A DNA stretch of 64,000 nucleotides from Candidatus Thiocaldithrix dubininis (GTDB taxonomy: Bacteria; Pseudomonadota; Gammaproteobacteria; Thiotrichales; Thiotrichaceae). The stretch lies in the NCBI GenBank assembly GCA_029972135.1, contig CP124755.1, forward strand, positions 2,539,991 to 2,603,990. Reading direction: 5' to 3'. How positions within the stretch are numbered: the stretch's first letter is position 1; each line of letters starts with the position of its first letter. This document shows positions 1 through 8,634 of this stretch, piece after piece. The notes beneath the pieces are model-generated. The model ran no database searches. It saw only the letters and a program-made list of their open reading frames with translations, and was not told where the DNA came from. Made by a program: the position numbers and the translations under genes.

Positions 1-567
1 GGCAAAATGGGTTATGCCATTGCACAGGCGGCTGCCAAAATGGGCGCAGAGGTTATGTTAGTTTCTGGGCATGTTGCCTTAGATTGCCCAGCACATGTTA
101 ACCGCGTGATTACGGAATCAGCCGCAGATATGTTAGCGGCTACGCAAGCCCACGCCAATTCGGCTGATATCTTTATTGCCACCGCAGCCGTGGCGGATTA
201 CACCCCTGTTACAGTTGCCTCACAAAAAATTAAGAAAAATTCAGATGTATTACATCTTGAAATGCAAAAAACCACCGATATTTTAGCCACGATTCGCCAA
301 CATTATCCGCATTTATTTACGGTGGGTTTTGCAGCCGAAACACATGATCTTATGCAATACGCACGCGGTAAATTAGAGCGTAAAGGTATTGATATGATTG
401 CAGCCAATTCGGTAGCAAATGGCAAAGCGTTTGACCAAGCCACCAATGCGTTAGAAGTGGTGTGGACAGATGGGCATATTTCGCTGCCGGAAATGAGTAA
501 AACAGCGTTAGCTGAAGCGCTTATGAAAATTATTGCGGAGCGTTATTATGCAAAGCACGCTAATTAA
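1..567 (+). CDS. coaBC: CoaBC, C-terminal (phosphopantothenate-cysteine ligase) part, truncated by the window edge
   Basis: The frame is open to the left edge, so the start and the whole CoaC decarboxylase half lie outside. The visible codons are the CoaB half, which joins 4'-phosphopantothenate to cysteine with CTP in coenzyme A synthesis in the cytoplasm. The window opens on GKMGYAIAQAA, the nucleotide-binding turn of CoaB (family pattern SGKMGxA). AAVADY follows at about visible residue 62, and then the lysine cluster KIKK near residue 76, both typical of the ligase active site. The stop is TAA at 565-567, and an AT-rich hairpin follows 21 bases later. The family call is secure; only completeness is unknown. 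Confidence 0.93.
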   Translation, partial: GKMGYAIAQAAAKMGAEVMLVSGHVALDCPAHVNRVITESAADMLAATQAHANSADIFIATAAVADYTPVTVASQKIKKNSDVLHLEMQKTTDILATIRQHYPHLFTVGFAAETHDLMQYARGKLERKGIDMIAANSVANGKAFDQATNALEVVWTDGHISLPEMSKTALAEALMKIIAERYYAKHAN

Positions 568-1272
568 AGCTATTTAGTAGCAAGCGAATTTGCATTTATT
601 ATGAGATTAATAAATGCAAACTTAGCTTTAAAGTGATTTAGTATTTTTTTGATTTTTTGCAGTTAATCCGCAGATTATCTCTACTAAATGTTTAGCGTAT
701 TATTAACTTTTTATTCTGCCTACTACTTTAGTATGATGCGTGAGTTTGCCCTACAATGGCACAAATTTAATAAACACGAACTGTTATTTGGCATGTTTGA
801 ATCAAAAAGGGGAATTACTAATATTCCCTCATAATTGTTTGTAGTTTTGCATAAAATTTACTCACATTGGTATTAAAAATTAATATGCAAATATAATCAA
901 AAGGTTATATAAGACTTTGTGTAGAAAAATTCGAGATTTTCGCTTATTTATTATACATATATTGAATCAGATGTTTTGTAAGGCAATAAATGTTCTACAC
1001 TGATAATTTTATTTATAACCTGTTAAAATGCCACAAGCCTAAGCGTATCATATTGATGAATGCGGCTTGTGGGATTAACACGAGCAGGCTTTGCTGTGGT
1101 TAATGCATTGTAAGGGATACAACAACACATCATGAGATAGTAATAGAGTGTCACCTATTATTGTACTGATGCAAAGTAAGAGAAAACCCTATTCCCTAAC
1201 GACTAGAGTTCAATCCAAGATGTTTAGTTCCCTACAAGGTTTAATTATTTTATCTAGTTATGGGAGACTACC
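568..1272. other. 705-base gene-free region upstream of the pseudo-FtsK module
   Basis: No convincing reading frame is present on either strand. Besides the hairpin at 589-620 it contains a 9-bp inverted repeat, CCACAAGCC at 1031-1039 and GGCTTGTGG at 1064-1072, with 24 bases between the arms and no T-run after it. The region is AT-rich and must hold the promoter of the 1273-4322 operon. I could not fix a -35/-10 pair with confidence. The last bases carry GGGAG at 1262-1266 as ribosome binding site for the gene at 1273. Confidence 0.5.
589..620. terminator. 13-bp perfect inverted repeat after coaBC, possible terminator
   Basis: The arms TTTGCATTTATTA (589-601) and its exact complement (608-620) flank a 6-base loop. 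A T-rich stretch lies further on, around 640-655. The stem is AT-rich, so it is not a textbook Rho-independent terminator. It sits directly behind coaBC and could end that transcript or bind a protein. Confidence 0.45.
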
Positions 1273-1815
1273 ATGGGTATATCGTCCGTTGTCGAGCAAA
1301 AACGCACCCGAATTGTAACGCCGTTAAGTACCAAACCGTTAGTAATGGGCTTAACTGCGGTAGATATAGGCTGGGTATTCCATTTAATGGCTTCCTTATG
1401 GATGGGCTACCATGCCTTCCACGGTGACAACCCATTAGGTTGGTTAGGTTTGAATGCCCCTGCTTATAAAATCGGTGTCGTAGCTCTGGCAGAAGGCGCG
1501 CGCGCCATTTTAAGTATGGCCGATGTGTGGGAAGAAGAAATTAACTATGTTGCCTCTACCGTCTTAGTATTGGTGTTGTTAAGTGCAGGTGGCGCTGACA
1601 TGGATCGCGTTAGTCAGGTTGTCCCTAGCTTTAATTACCATGCTAGTGTGGCTAATGTGCAAAGTGCGAAAAAATATAATATTAATCAATGTACCTTTAC
1701 TAGCTCTGTTCTAAATCGTGCATTAACTGCTAAAGAGAAAGAAGAGTGTATTGCGATTAATAAGTTAGGCATGATGGACGATAAATGGGCAAAAAATTGT
1801 GGATGTAGCTCATGA
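1273..1815 (+). CDS. Unknown membrane protein with a Cys-containing C-terminal domain, first gene of the pseudo-FtsK module
   Basis: I do not recognise this 180-aa protein. It has a short cytoplasmic-looking N-terminus, then hydrophobic stretches at about 30-50, 63-85 and 92-107 that suggest two or three membrane segments. A polar C-terminal part with four cysteines (NQCTF, EECIA and the terminal CGC) would lie outside the membrane and could form disulfides. The start ATG has a good GGGAG 6 bases upstream. The stop overlaps the next start as ATGA at 1812-1815, which indicates translational coupling. Function is unknown; the context suggests an envelope complex together with the next three genes. 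Confidence 0.75.
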   Translation: MGISSVVEQKRTRIVTPLSTKPLVMGLTAVDIGWVFHLMASLWMGYHAFHGDNPLGWLGLNAPAYKIGVVALAEGARAILSMADVWEEEINYVASTVLVLVLLSAGGADMDRVSQVVPSFNYHASVANVQSAKKYNINQCTFTSSVLNRALTAKEKEECIAINKLGMMDDKWAKNCGCSS

Positions 1816-2171
1816 GACAGGAATTATCACCCAGCCAACAAGGTATCTTGGGTGAGATAGTTCCTTTCAGTGCAATGCCAATGCCACCCCAAGAACCCGT
1901 ACAAGTACATGTACATGTCGGCGATGGCGCTGGCCCCAATGGGCGTAGTGGATTCCCATTGATGGGCATGATTGGAATGATCACCGTAGGTATTATTGCG
2001 TATTCATTGTATCAAGGTCAGCCCGTTTCTATGACGGTAGGGCAGATCGAAACCTCTTTTGCTAGTGCAGTCAAACCGCAATGGTGGGACGACATTAAAA
2101 ATTGGTGGTCGAAGACGCCCAGCAATAATGCGCTAGGTATTGTCATGGAGGCCAAATCGGGTGGCCTCTGA
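1812..2171 (+). CDS. Unknown small single-pass membrane protein, second gene of the pseudo-FtsK module
   Basis: This 119-aa protein is not recognised. Residues 1-47 are polar with a Pro/Val/His run (EPVQVHVHVG). One hydrophobic segment (FPLMGMIGMITVGIIAYSLY, about 48-67) should span the membrane. The rest is a short extracytoplasmic-looking tail with a tryptophan-rich stretch (PQWWDDIKNWW). It overlaps the gene before by 4 bases and the gene after by 11 bases, so it is clearly part of one operon. The single-pass topology would suit a structural or adaptor subunit, but that is inference. Confidence 0.72.
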   Translation: MRQELSPSQQGILGEIVPFSAMPMPPQEPVQVHVHVGDGAGPNGRSGFPLMGMIGMITVGIIAYSLYQGQPVSMTVGQIETSFASAVKPQWWDDIKNWWSKTPSNNALGIVMEAKSGGL

Positions 2172-3609
2172 CAAAGGTTTTAAGCAAATTGTACAAACGT
2201 GGCTGCGTAAATATAAGGTAGGTACACTACCGGAGCATATGCGCACGGCTAAGCCTAATAGCCAAGACTTAATGGAAATAGCCAAGCCTACGTTGATCGG
2301 TATTCCTATTCTGGTGATTTTGTATTTAATCTGGGATTTGACCGGTTTTGCTACCGGCTTAGCAGTAGCGGTAGCATTGGCAATCTTAGATGCAACCCGC
2401 CCATTACGTGGGGGTTATTGGCTCATGAAACCCGAACCTCCGCCAAATAGCCCAGAAGTTAAAAATCGTTTTTTGTTGGAAGAAGGCATTGACCCCGAAA
2501 AATGGTGGGGTAAGAAAGTGCAAGAGGCATTAAGCGCACACGGCGTACAAGCTCGTGTAGTGGCATTGGATACCTCTGGTGCAAGCGTCGATGTCTACGA
2601 ATTAGAAGTGCAAAAAGGTTATGATATTAATTTGATTGCCCACTTAGGCGATAACTTTGCCCGTTCATTGGCATTACCTAAAGGTGAACGGGTGTTAGTC
2701 GAAGCCAATATTGGTAATGGACGCGCTGCTTTATATATTCCTAAAGCGGCTAAACGGCGTGTTCCCAGCACGGAATTAATTACACAAAGAACGGCCGATT
2801 TTACTAAATTTAAGTTACCCGGCTTGGTTGGTGAAGATTTAGTAGGCAAGCCTTTAGTAGTCGATATTGCTCAAGCGCCTCATTTATTAGTGGGGGGCGA
2901 GGTGGGTTCAGAACGCGCCAGTCAATTGCTAAATATGTTATTCAGCATGGCTTATTATTGCTCTCCCCAACAATTACAGATGACAGTCATTGATCCTAAA
3001 AAGATTGAGTTGCCTGTCGTTAATCAGCTACCGCATTTAACCGAAGCGGTGGTTACGGATATACAGCAAGCCTATACTATTTTTAAACAAGTCCAGACGG
3101 TACTGGAACAACGTTGCCAATTATTACTGGAGGCAGGCGTCGGGCATATTAGCGCTTATAATGAGCTAAACCCCGAACACCCTATTCCGTATTACATTGT
3201 GGCAATTAGCGAACTGCACGTTATGTTGCAAAATACGACACCCGTACCTGAGCTTGGGGATATCGCCTTGGGTCAAGCGGTCAGACAAAGTTTAATGAGT
3301 TTAGTAACGGCCGCCCCCGCCCAAGCCGCCGGTATTCATTTCTTATTTGGTTTGCAATGTTATGACCCCAAAACCTGCGGTGATATGCTGCGTCAAGCTA
3401 TTCCATCCGCAATTGGTTTAAGAGTACGCGGGCAAGCCTTTAGTGAAATGTTAATTGGTCGACCGGGTTGTGAAGTATTAGGCAGCCAAGGTCAATGTTA
3501 TGTACTGATGTCTAATGATATGACACCTGTTCGGGCGCAAGTTGCCTCAGCAACGGAACTAGAATGGGTACAATTAGCACAACAAATTAAGGAAAAATGG
3601 CCGAATTGA
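2161..3609 (+). CDS. FtsK/SpoIIIE-like membrane protein with degenerate Walker motifs (probable pseudo-ATPase)
   Basis: The protein follows the FtsK motor from beta-domain to the end of the RecA-like core: GKPLVVDIAQAPHLLV, VIDPKKIELPV, LPHLTEAVVTD and AAGIHFLFGLQ match FtsK stretches such as PHLLVAG, IDPKMLELSVYEGIPHL, EVVTD and AAGIHLVLATQ. Where FtsK has Walker A GTTGSGKS this protein has GEVGSERA (about 246-253), with no P-loop lysine. Where FtsK has Walker B VVLVDEFADL it has IVAISELHVM (about 346-355). Two hydrophobic segments at about 44-60 and 62-78 anchor it, and the DNA-reading gamma domain is absent. I chose GTG at 2161 because GGAGG lies 9 bases upstream; a TTG at 2140 is also possible. 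DNA pumping by this protein alone is unlikely. Confidence 0.85.
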   Translation: MASDKGFKQIVQTWLRKYKVGTLPEHMRTAKPNSQDLMEIAKPTLIGIPILVILYLIWDLTGFATGLAVAVALAILDATRPLRGGYWLMKPEPPPNSPEVKNRFLLEEGIDPEKWWGKKVQEALSAHGVQARVVALDTSGASVDVYELEVQKGYDINLIAHLGDNFARSLALPKGERVLVEANIGNGRAALYIPKAAKRRVPSTELITQRTADFTKFKLPGLVGEDLVGKPLVVDIAQAPHLLVGGEVGSERASQLLNMLFSMAYYCSPQQLQMTVIDPKKIELPVVNQLPHLTEAVVTDIQQAYTIFKQVQTVLEQRCQLLLEAGVGHISAYNELNPEHPIPYYIVAISELHVMLQNTTPVPELGDIALGQAVRQSLMSLVTAAPAQAAGIHFLFGLQCYDPKTCGDMLRQAIPSAIGLRVRGQAFSEMLIGRPGCEVLGSQGQCYVLMSNDMTPVRAQVASATELEWVQLAQQIKEKWPN

Positions 3610-4322
3610 AAACCGTACATTACTATGTAGCCCGTCCGCAAGCCGCTCGTTGGTATAACAACTGGCTGTTACTGGGCTTAGGTCTTGGTATTGTGGTGTC
3701 AATGCTGTCAGTTGGCTTTTATAGTTCTACGCTTAACGCGCCGCACAATACCCTGAAACGCTTGATTCTAGAAGGTGAAGCCGGAGCACGCGGTTATAAC
3801 AGCTATAACCGGGGTTCTATGCGTTGTGCTAAAAGCAATAATAAACCACTGGATTTAACCAAAATGACGGTGGGTGAAATCCGCCGTTATCAGTCCATGC
3901 CTTCTTGTACGACGGAAAAATTGCTGGCAGTCGGGCATTATCAAATCGTACCGGAAACATTGGAACATGCGGTACGCACGTTGAATATTCCCGATAGCGC
4001 GCGTTTTACACCGCAATTACAAGATAAGATTTTTGCTTTGTATTTAGCCAAAGAAAAACAACCCGCAATTCGACGTTGGATTTGTACAGGCAATGGTTTA
4101 TACCAAGCCTCGCATGCGGTTGCAGGTGAATGGGCTATTTTTAAAACACCTTATACCAATCGCGGTGTTTATGATGGCAAAGGCAATAATAAAGCAAGAA
4201 TTAGTGCGCATCGTGTCAAAAAAGCATTGGTACGCGCCCGTGTGCAATATGTCATGCTGACTCAAGCAGGCACACCGTCTAATAAGGCTTATGCAATGGC
4301 GTTAGGCGTTAATCAACTTTAA
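3597..4322 (+). CDS. Membrane-anchored lysozyme/transglycosylase-like protein, last gene of the pseudo-FtsK module
   Basis: The 241-aa protein has one N-terminal membrane segment (about 24-43, LLLGLGLGIVVSMLSVGF) and then a domain I recognise from phage-type muramidases. That domain has an acidic ILEGEAG turn, GYNSYNRG (66-73), LTKMTVGEIRRYQ (87-99), LLAVGHYQIVPETL (about 113-126) and a later QDKIFALYL. The family cleaves peptidoglycan glycan strands, and Glu59 or Glu61 is the candidate catalytic acid. The anchored topology puts the domain in the periplasm. The start overlaps the FtsK-like gene by 13 bases. In secretion and conjugation systems such enzymes open the wall for a machine; that role here is inferred. 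Confidence 0.75.
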   Translation: MAELKTVHYYVARPQAARWYNNWLLLGLGLGIVVSMLSVGFYSSTLNAPHNTLKRLILEGEAGARGYNSYNRGSMRCAKSNNKPLDLTKMTVGEIRRYQSMPSCTTEKLLAVGHYQIVPETLEHAVRTLNIPDSARFTPQLQDKIFALYLAKEKQPAIRRWICTGNGLYQASHAVAGEWAIFKTPYTNRGVYDGKGNNKARISAHRVKKALVRARVQYVMLTQAGTPSNKAYAMALGVNQL

Positions 4323-4398
4323 TCTATACAGCTAATGACGCGGTTCATGGAATATTGCACAATCGCCCGCTAATTTGATTAGCTGGTATTACAATAAC

Positions 4399-5952
4399 AT
4401 GAGCCGCCTTCTGCGTTCCGGCGCGATTATTAGCGCTATGACTATGGTTTCCCGCGTATTAGGTTTAATCCGCGATATGGTGGTTGCCCATTACTTTTCC
4501 ACCGTTGCGACGGATGCCTTTTATGTCGCGTTCCGTATTCCTAATTTATTACGCCGCTTATTTGCTGAAGGTGCATTTTCGCTGGCGTTTGTACCTGTAC
4601 TCTCCGAGTACAAAGAAAAACGCAGTCGGCAAGAGCTTAACGATTTAATTGACCATGTGGCGGGGTATCTTGGTTTAATTCTATTTGTAGTAACGCTGAT
4701 TGGTGTCATCGCTGCACCGATTATCATGCTAATCTTTGCGCCCGGCTTTGGCTCTAAACCGGAATCACGTCCTGATTTAGCCATTGATATGCTGCGCATT
4801 ACCTTTCCCTATATTTTGTTTATTTCATTAACCGCTTTTGTCAGCGGCATTCTTAATACCTTCCATAAATTTGCCATTCCCGCTTTTACGCCTGCGTTGT
4901 TAAACATTGTCATGATTGCAATGGCAATATTTGCTGCCCCTTATTTTAATGAGCCGATTATGGCATTAGCGTGGGGGGTATTTATCGCGGGCATTGCGCA
5001 ATTAGTCTTTCAATTACCCAGTTTAGCGCGTTTAGGTTTGCTGCCTAAATTTAAACTCAAAGGCAAACATGAGGGTGTAAGCCGCATTATGCGCTTAATG
5101 GGACCGGCTATTTTTGGCTCATCCGTCGCCCAGCTCAATTTATTAATCAATACCATGCTGGCTTCATTCTTAGCAGCCGGAAGCATTAGCTGGCTGTATT
5201 ACTCTGATCGCTTTGTAGAACTGCCCTTAGCCATTGTAGGGGTTGCGTTAGGTACGGTTATTCTGCCTAAGCTTTCCAGCGACCACGCCAAAGCGGATGC
5301 CAGCCAATTCCGCCACACAATGGATTGGGCATTACGTATGGGCTTGCTTATTTCCATTCCCTCCACCATTGGCTTAATGATGTTAGCCGAGCCGATTTTA
5401 GCGGCGGTTATGTTACACGGTAAATTTACGTGGTCTGATGTAGAAATGTCAGCGCTTAGCTTAATGACTTACTCGTTTGGTTTGTCTGGCTTCATTATGG
5501 TGAAAGTCTTAGCGCCGGGCTTTTACTCCCGCCAAGATACTAAAACGCCTGTCAAAATCGGCATGGTCTCGGTGGTATCGAATATTGTGCTGAATATGCT
5601 GATTGTGCTGCCTTGGTATTTTTCTGGTAAACCCGGCGCACATGCGGGTTTAGCCTTAGCCACTGCCTTAGCCGGTTATGTCAATTCTGGTTTATTATTT
5701 TATAAGTTGCATCAACAACAGATCTTTAGCCCCGAACAAGGTTGGGCAAGCTATTTAGCCAAAGTCGCTTTCGCCTGCGTCATTATGATTAGTGCGTTAT
5801 GGTTGGCAACCCCCAACGATCATTATTGGCAAACAACGCCGATTACCTACAAAGCATTAAGTTTAATGGGCTTAATCTTATTAGCTTTAACCAGCTATTT
5901 TGGCAGTTTACGTTTAATGGGTATGCCGTTTAAACAAATGCTCGGACGCTAA
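4399..5952 (+). CDS. murJ: Lipid II flippase MurJ
   Basis: MurJ moves lipid-linked peptidoglycan precursor (lipid II) across the inner membrane. The 517-aa product begins MSRLLRSGAIISAMTMVSRVLGLIRD, the standard MurJ opening, and has the MVF-family sequence FRIPNLLRRLFAEGAFSLAFVPVL near residue 50, followed by about 14 hydrophobic segments. Length matches the usual 510-525 aa. The frame extends 8 codons upstream to a TTG, but the ATG at 4399 gives the conserved N-terminus. It stands alone between the pseudo-FtsK module and glcD; 76 bases separate it from the module. Confidence 0.95.
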   Translation: MSRLLRSGAIISAMTMVSRVLGLIRDMVVAHYFSTVATDAFYVAFRIPNLLRRLFAEGAFSLAFVPVLSEYKEKRSRQELNDLIDHVAGYLGLILFVVTLIGVIAAPIIMLIFAPGFGSKPESRPDLAIDMLRITFPYILFISLTAFVSGILNTFHKFAIPAFTPALLNIVMIAMAIFAAPYFNEPIMALAWGVFIAGIAQLVFQLPSLARLGLLPKFKLKGKHEGVSRIMRLMGPAIFGSSVAQLNLLINTMLASFLAAGSISWLYYSDRFVELPLAIVGVALGTVILPKLSSDHAKADASQFRHTMDWALRMGLLISIPSTIGLMMLAEPILAAVMLHGKFTWSDVEMSALSLMTYSFGLSGFIMVKVLAPGFYSRQDTKTPVKIGMVSVVSNIVLNMLIVLPWYFSGKPGAHAGLALATALAGYVNSGLLFYKLHQQQIFSPEQGWASYLAKVAFACVIMISALWLATPNDHYWQTTPITYKALSLMGLILLALTSYFGSLRLMGMPFKQMLGR

Positions 5953-6071
5953 ACTGTGCTGATGGATGCCTTAGTGATTTTCTAGGTTTATCTGCTCAAG
6001 GGTTATTCTCCCACAGGGCATTTGCCAGTACACTAGCGGCATTGACCCGCTAGGTTTATACAGGGAATCGC

Positions 6072-7538
6072 ATGGCAGAACAGGCTGCGTCTCAGGCATG
6101 TATCGCCCAGTTAAAAGCAAATTTACCCAGCCATACCTTGTTAGTGGCTGAGGAAGACATGCGCCCGTATGAATGCGATGGTTTAGCAGCGTATCGGCGC
6201 TTACCACTGGCGGTTGCCCTGCCCGAAACGGTGGAACAAGTACAAGATATTGTTAAAATCTGCGCTGAATTTAATGTGCCCGTGGTCGCACGCGGTGCAG
6301 GTACAGGCTTATCCGGTGGCGCTTTACCCCATACGCAAGGCATTATTTTAGGCTTAGCGCGGTTGAATAAAATCCTAGAAATTGATCGAGAGAATTTAAC
6401 TGCACGCGTACAACCCGGTGTTAGAAATCTCGCCATTAGCCAAGCGGTGGATGCTTATGGCTTATTTTACGCCCCCGACCCTTCCTCGCAAATTGCCTGT
6501 TCAATTGGCGGTAACGTGGCGGAAAATTCCGGCGGGGTGCATTGCTTAAAATACGGCTTAACCGTTCACAATATTCTAGAAGTTAACATTGTTAGCGCGA
6601 ATGGCAAGCTTATTACCATTGGCAATGAAGCCTTAGATAGTGCGGGTTATGACCTCTTAGCCTTAATGACAGGCTCGGAAGGTTTATTGGGCATTGTGGT
6701 GGAAATTGTCGTCAAACTCACGGTTAAACCACCCGTCATTGAAGTATTAATGGCAGCGTTTAATAGCGTGCCATTAGCGGGTGAAGCGGTTGCCGCTATT
6801 ATTAGCGCGGGCATTATTCCAGCGGGCTTAGAAATGATGGATAACCCGTCGATTCGTGCCGCTGAAGCCTTTGCTAAAGCGGGTTATCCGGTGGATGCCG
6901 CCGCCATTTTATTGTGCGAATTAGACGGAACACCTGAAGATGTCGCGGCGCAATCGCAGCAAGTACAAGCTTTATTAAATCAATGCGGTGCTACCAGTAT
7001 TTATACGGCACAATCGGCTGCCGAACGCGCCAAATTATGGGCGGGGCGTAAGTCTGCATTTCCAGCCGTGGGGCGTATTTCGCCTGATTATTATTGTATG
7101 GATGGCACGATTCCACGTAAGCAATTGGCTTATGTGTTAAATAAAATCAATGAGCTATCCACACAATACCAATTAGCTGTGGCTAATGTGTTTCACGCAG
7201 GCGATGGTAATTTACACCCACTGATTTTATTTGATGCCAATAAAGACGGTGAATTAAACCGCGCCGAAGCCTTTGGTACAGCCATTCTCACCCTATGTGT
7301 TGAAGTAGGCGGCACGGTAACCGGCGAACACGGCGTCGGTTTTGAAAAACTGGATGCAATGTGTAGCCAATTTAAACCTGTCGAATTAAGCTTATTCCAC
7401 GCGATTAAACACGCATTTGACCCTAAAGGGATTTTAAACCCGGGTAAAGCAGTGCCAACTTTACACCGTTGTGCTGAATTAGGCGCGATGCATGTGCATC
7501 ATGGACAATTACCACACCCTGAGCTACCCCGTTTTTAG
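6072..7538 (+). CDS. glcD: Glycolate oxidase FAD-binding subunit GlcD
   Basis: GlcD is the FAD-dependent catalytic subunit of glycolate oxidase, which converts glycolate to glyoxylate and passes electrons to the membrane chain with GlcE and GlcF. The 488-aa protein shows the PCMH-type FAD fold: VPVVARGAGTGLSGGALP near 70-90, PDPSSQIACSIGGNVAENSGG near 135-157, and the C-terminal FHAGDGNLHPLI and TGEHGVG signatures with FDPKGILNPGK. It starts the glcDEF operon, with glcE 14 bases downstream. Length agrees with the E. coli protein (499 aa). Confidence 0.95.
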   Translation: MAEQAASQACIAQLKANLPSHTLLVAEEDMRPYECDGLAAYRRLPLAVALPETVEQVQDIVKICAEFNVPVVARGAGTGLSGGALPHTQGIILGLARLNKILEIDRENLTARVQPGVRNLAISQAVDAYGLFYAPDPSSQIACSIGGNVAENSGGVHCLKYGLTVHNILEVNIVSANGKLITIGNEALDSAGYDLLALMTGSEGLLGIVVEIVVKLTVKPPVIEVLMAAFNSVPLAGEAVAAIISAGIIPAGLEMMDNPSIRAAEAFAKAGYPVDAAAILLCELDGTPEDVAAQSQQVQALLNQCGATSIYTAQSAAERAKLWAGRKSAFPAVGRISPDYYCMDGTIPRKQLAYVLNKINELSTQYQLAVANVFHAGDGNLHPLILFDANKDGELNRAEAFGTAILTLCVEVGGTVTGEHGVGFEKLDAMCSQFKPVELSLFHAIKHAFDPKGILNPGKAVPTLHRCAELGAMHVHHGQLPHPELPRF

Positions 7539-7552
7539 GTTAATAACGATAC

Positions 7553-8629
7553 ATGATTGCGAATAATGATCTAACTGACTCTATACAAGCCCAAGTGCAA
7601 AGTGCACTGGATCAGCAACAAGCCTTGCATATTTATGGCGGCGGCAGTAAAGCCTTTTACGGCAACCCTATTAAAGGGCAGCCTTTATCGTTGGCGGGGC
7701 ATACTGGCATTATTGCCTACGAGCCTTCAGAACTGGTTGTAACCGTACGGGCAGGTACTAAGTTAGCCGATTTAATGCAATTGTTGGATCAACACGGGCA
7801 AATGTTAGCGTTTGAGCCACCGATACATACTGAAAATGCCACGGTTGGTGGAGCAGTCGCGGCGGGTTTATCCGGCCCTGCACGCCCTTGGCGCGGTTCG
7901 GTGCGTGATCATGTATTAGGCATGAAAATTTTGTTCGGCGAAAACCAAATCGGTAGCTTTGGCGGACAAGTGATGAAAAACGTCGCAGGCTACGATGTTT
8001 CCCGCGTCATGACTGGCGCATTGGGAACTTTAGGCATTATCTTAGAAGTTTCATTAAAGGTGATGCCCAAACCTGCCAGCGAATTAACCTTGGCGCTGGA
8101 TATGCCAGATAAAGACGCACATGAATTATGTATGGCTTTACGCGCCTCGGCGATGCCCTTAACCGCCACCTGTTATTATGACGGCTGTTTATATTTGCGC
8201 TTCTCTGGTAATCCAGAAAATTTAGATATTACGACCCGCCAAGTCGGCGGCGAACGCATTGCTGAACCAGATGAATTCTGGACTTCTTTACGTGATCAAA
8301 CCCACGAATTTTTCATGCAGTATGACCGTCCCTTATGGCGTTTATCCTTACCGCCTGCTACCGCCAGTATTAATAGCCGCTTAGAAGGCAGTTCCTTAAT
8401 GGAATGGGGTGGTGCGCAGCGCTGGGTATATAGCAATATTCCGGTCAACTTAATTCGCAGCATTGCCGAGAAACACAAAGGCCACGCCACGGTGTATCGC
8501 GGTAAAGTGCCGGGCGTAAACCCGTTCCATCCGCTGACTCAAGAATTGTCACAATTGCAATTACGCTTAAAAGAAACCTTTGACCCACATGGTATCTTTA
8601 ACCGTGGGCGCATGTATCAAGACTGGTAA
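7553..8629 (+). CDS. glcE: Glycolate oxidase subunit GlcE
   Basis: GlcE is the second FAD-binding subunit of glycolate oxidase. The 358-aa protein contains LHIYGGGSKAFYG, an N-terminal PCMH-type FAD motif, then ENATVGGAVAAGLSGPARPWRGSVRDHVLG and GGQVMKNVAGYDVSRVMTGALGTLG, which are close to the family consensus, and ends with the shared FDPHGIFNRGRMY tail. It sits 14 bases after glcD and 5 bases before glcF, so one transcript is likely. Length is normal for the family (about 350 aa). Confidence 0.95.
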   Translation: MIANNDLTDSIQAQVQSALDQQQALHIYGGGSKAFYGNPIKGQPLSLAGHTGIIAYEPSELVVTVRAGTKLADLMQLLDQHGQMLAFEPPIHTENATVGGAVAAGLSGPARPWRGSVRDHVLGMKILFGENQIGSFGGQVMKNVAGYDVSRVMTGALGTLGIILEVSLKVMPKPASELTLALDMPDKDAHELCMALRASAMPLTATCYYDGCLYLRFSGNPENLDITTRQVGGERIAEPDEFWTSLRDQTHEFFMQYDRPLWRLSLPPATASINSRLEGSSLMEWGGAQRWVYSNIPVNLIRSIAEKHKGHATVYRGKVPGVNPFHPLTQELSQLQLRLKETFDPHGIFNRGRMYQDW

Positions 8630-8634
8630 GCGCC

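Noticed and set aside
2161-3609. Ordinary FtsK DNA translocase
   Set aside because: No Walker A lysine, no Walker B acidic pair and no gamma domain; it is also much shorter than cellular FtsK.
5971-6207. Minus-strand 78-codon frame upstream of glcD
   Set aside because: It overlaps the glcD start and promoter and shows no motif or ribosome binding site.
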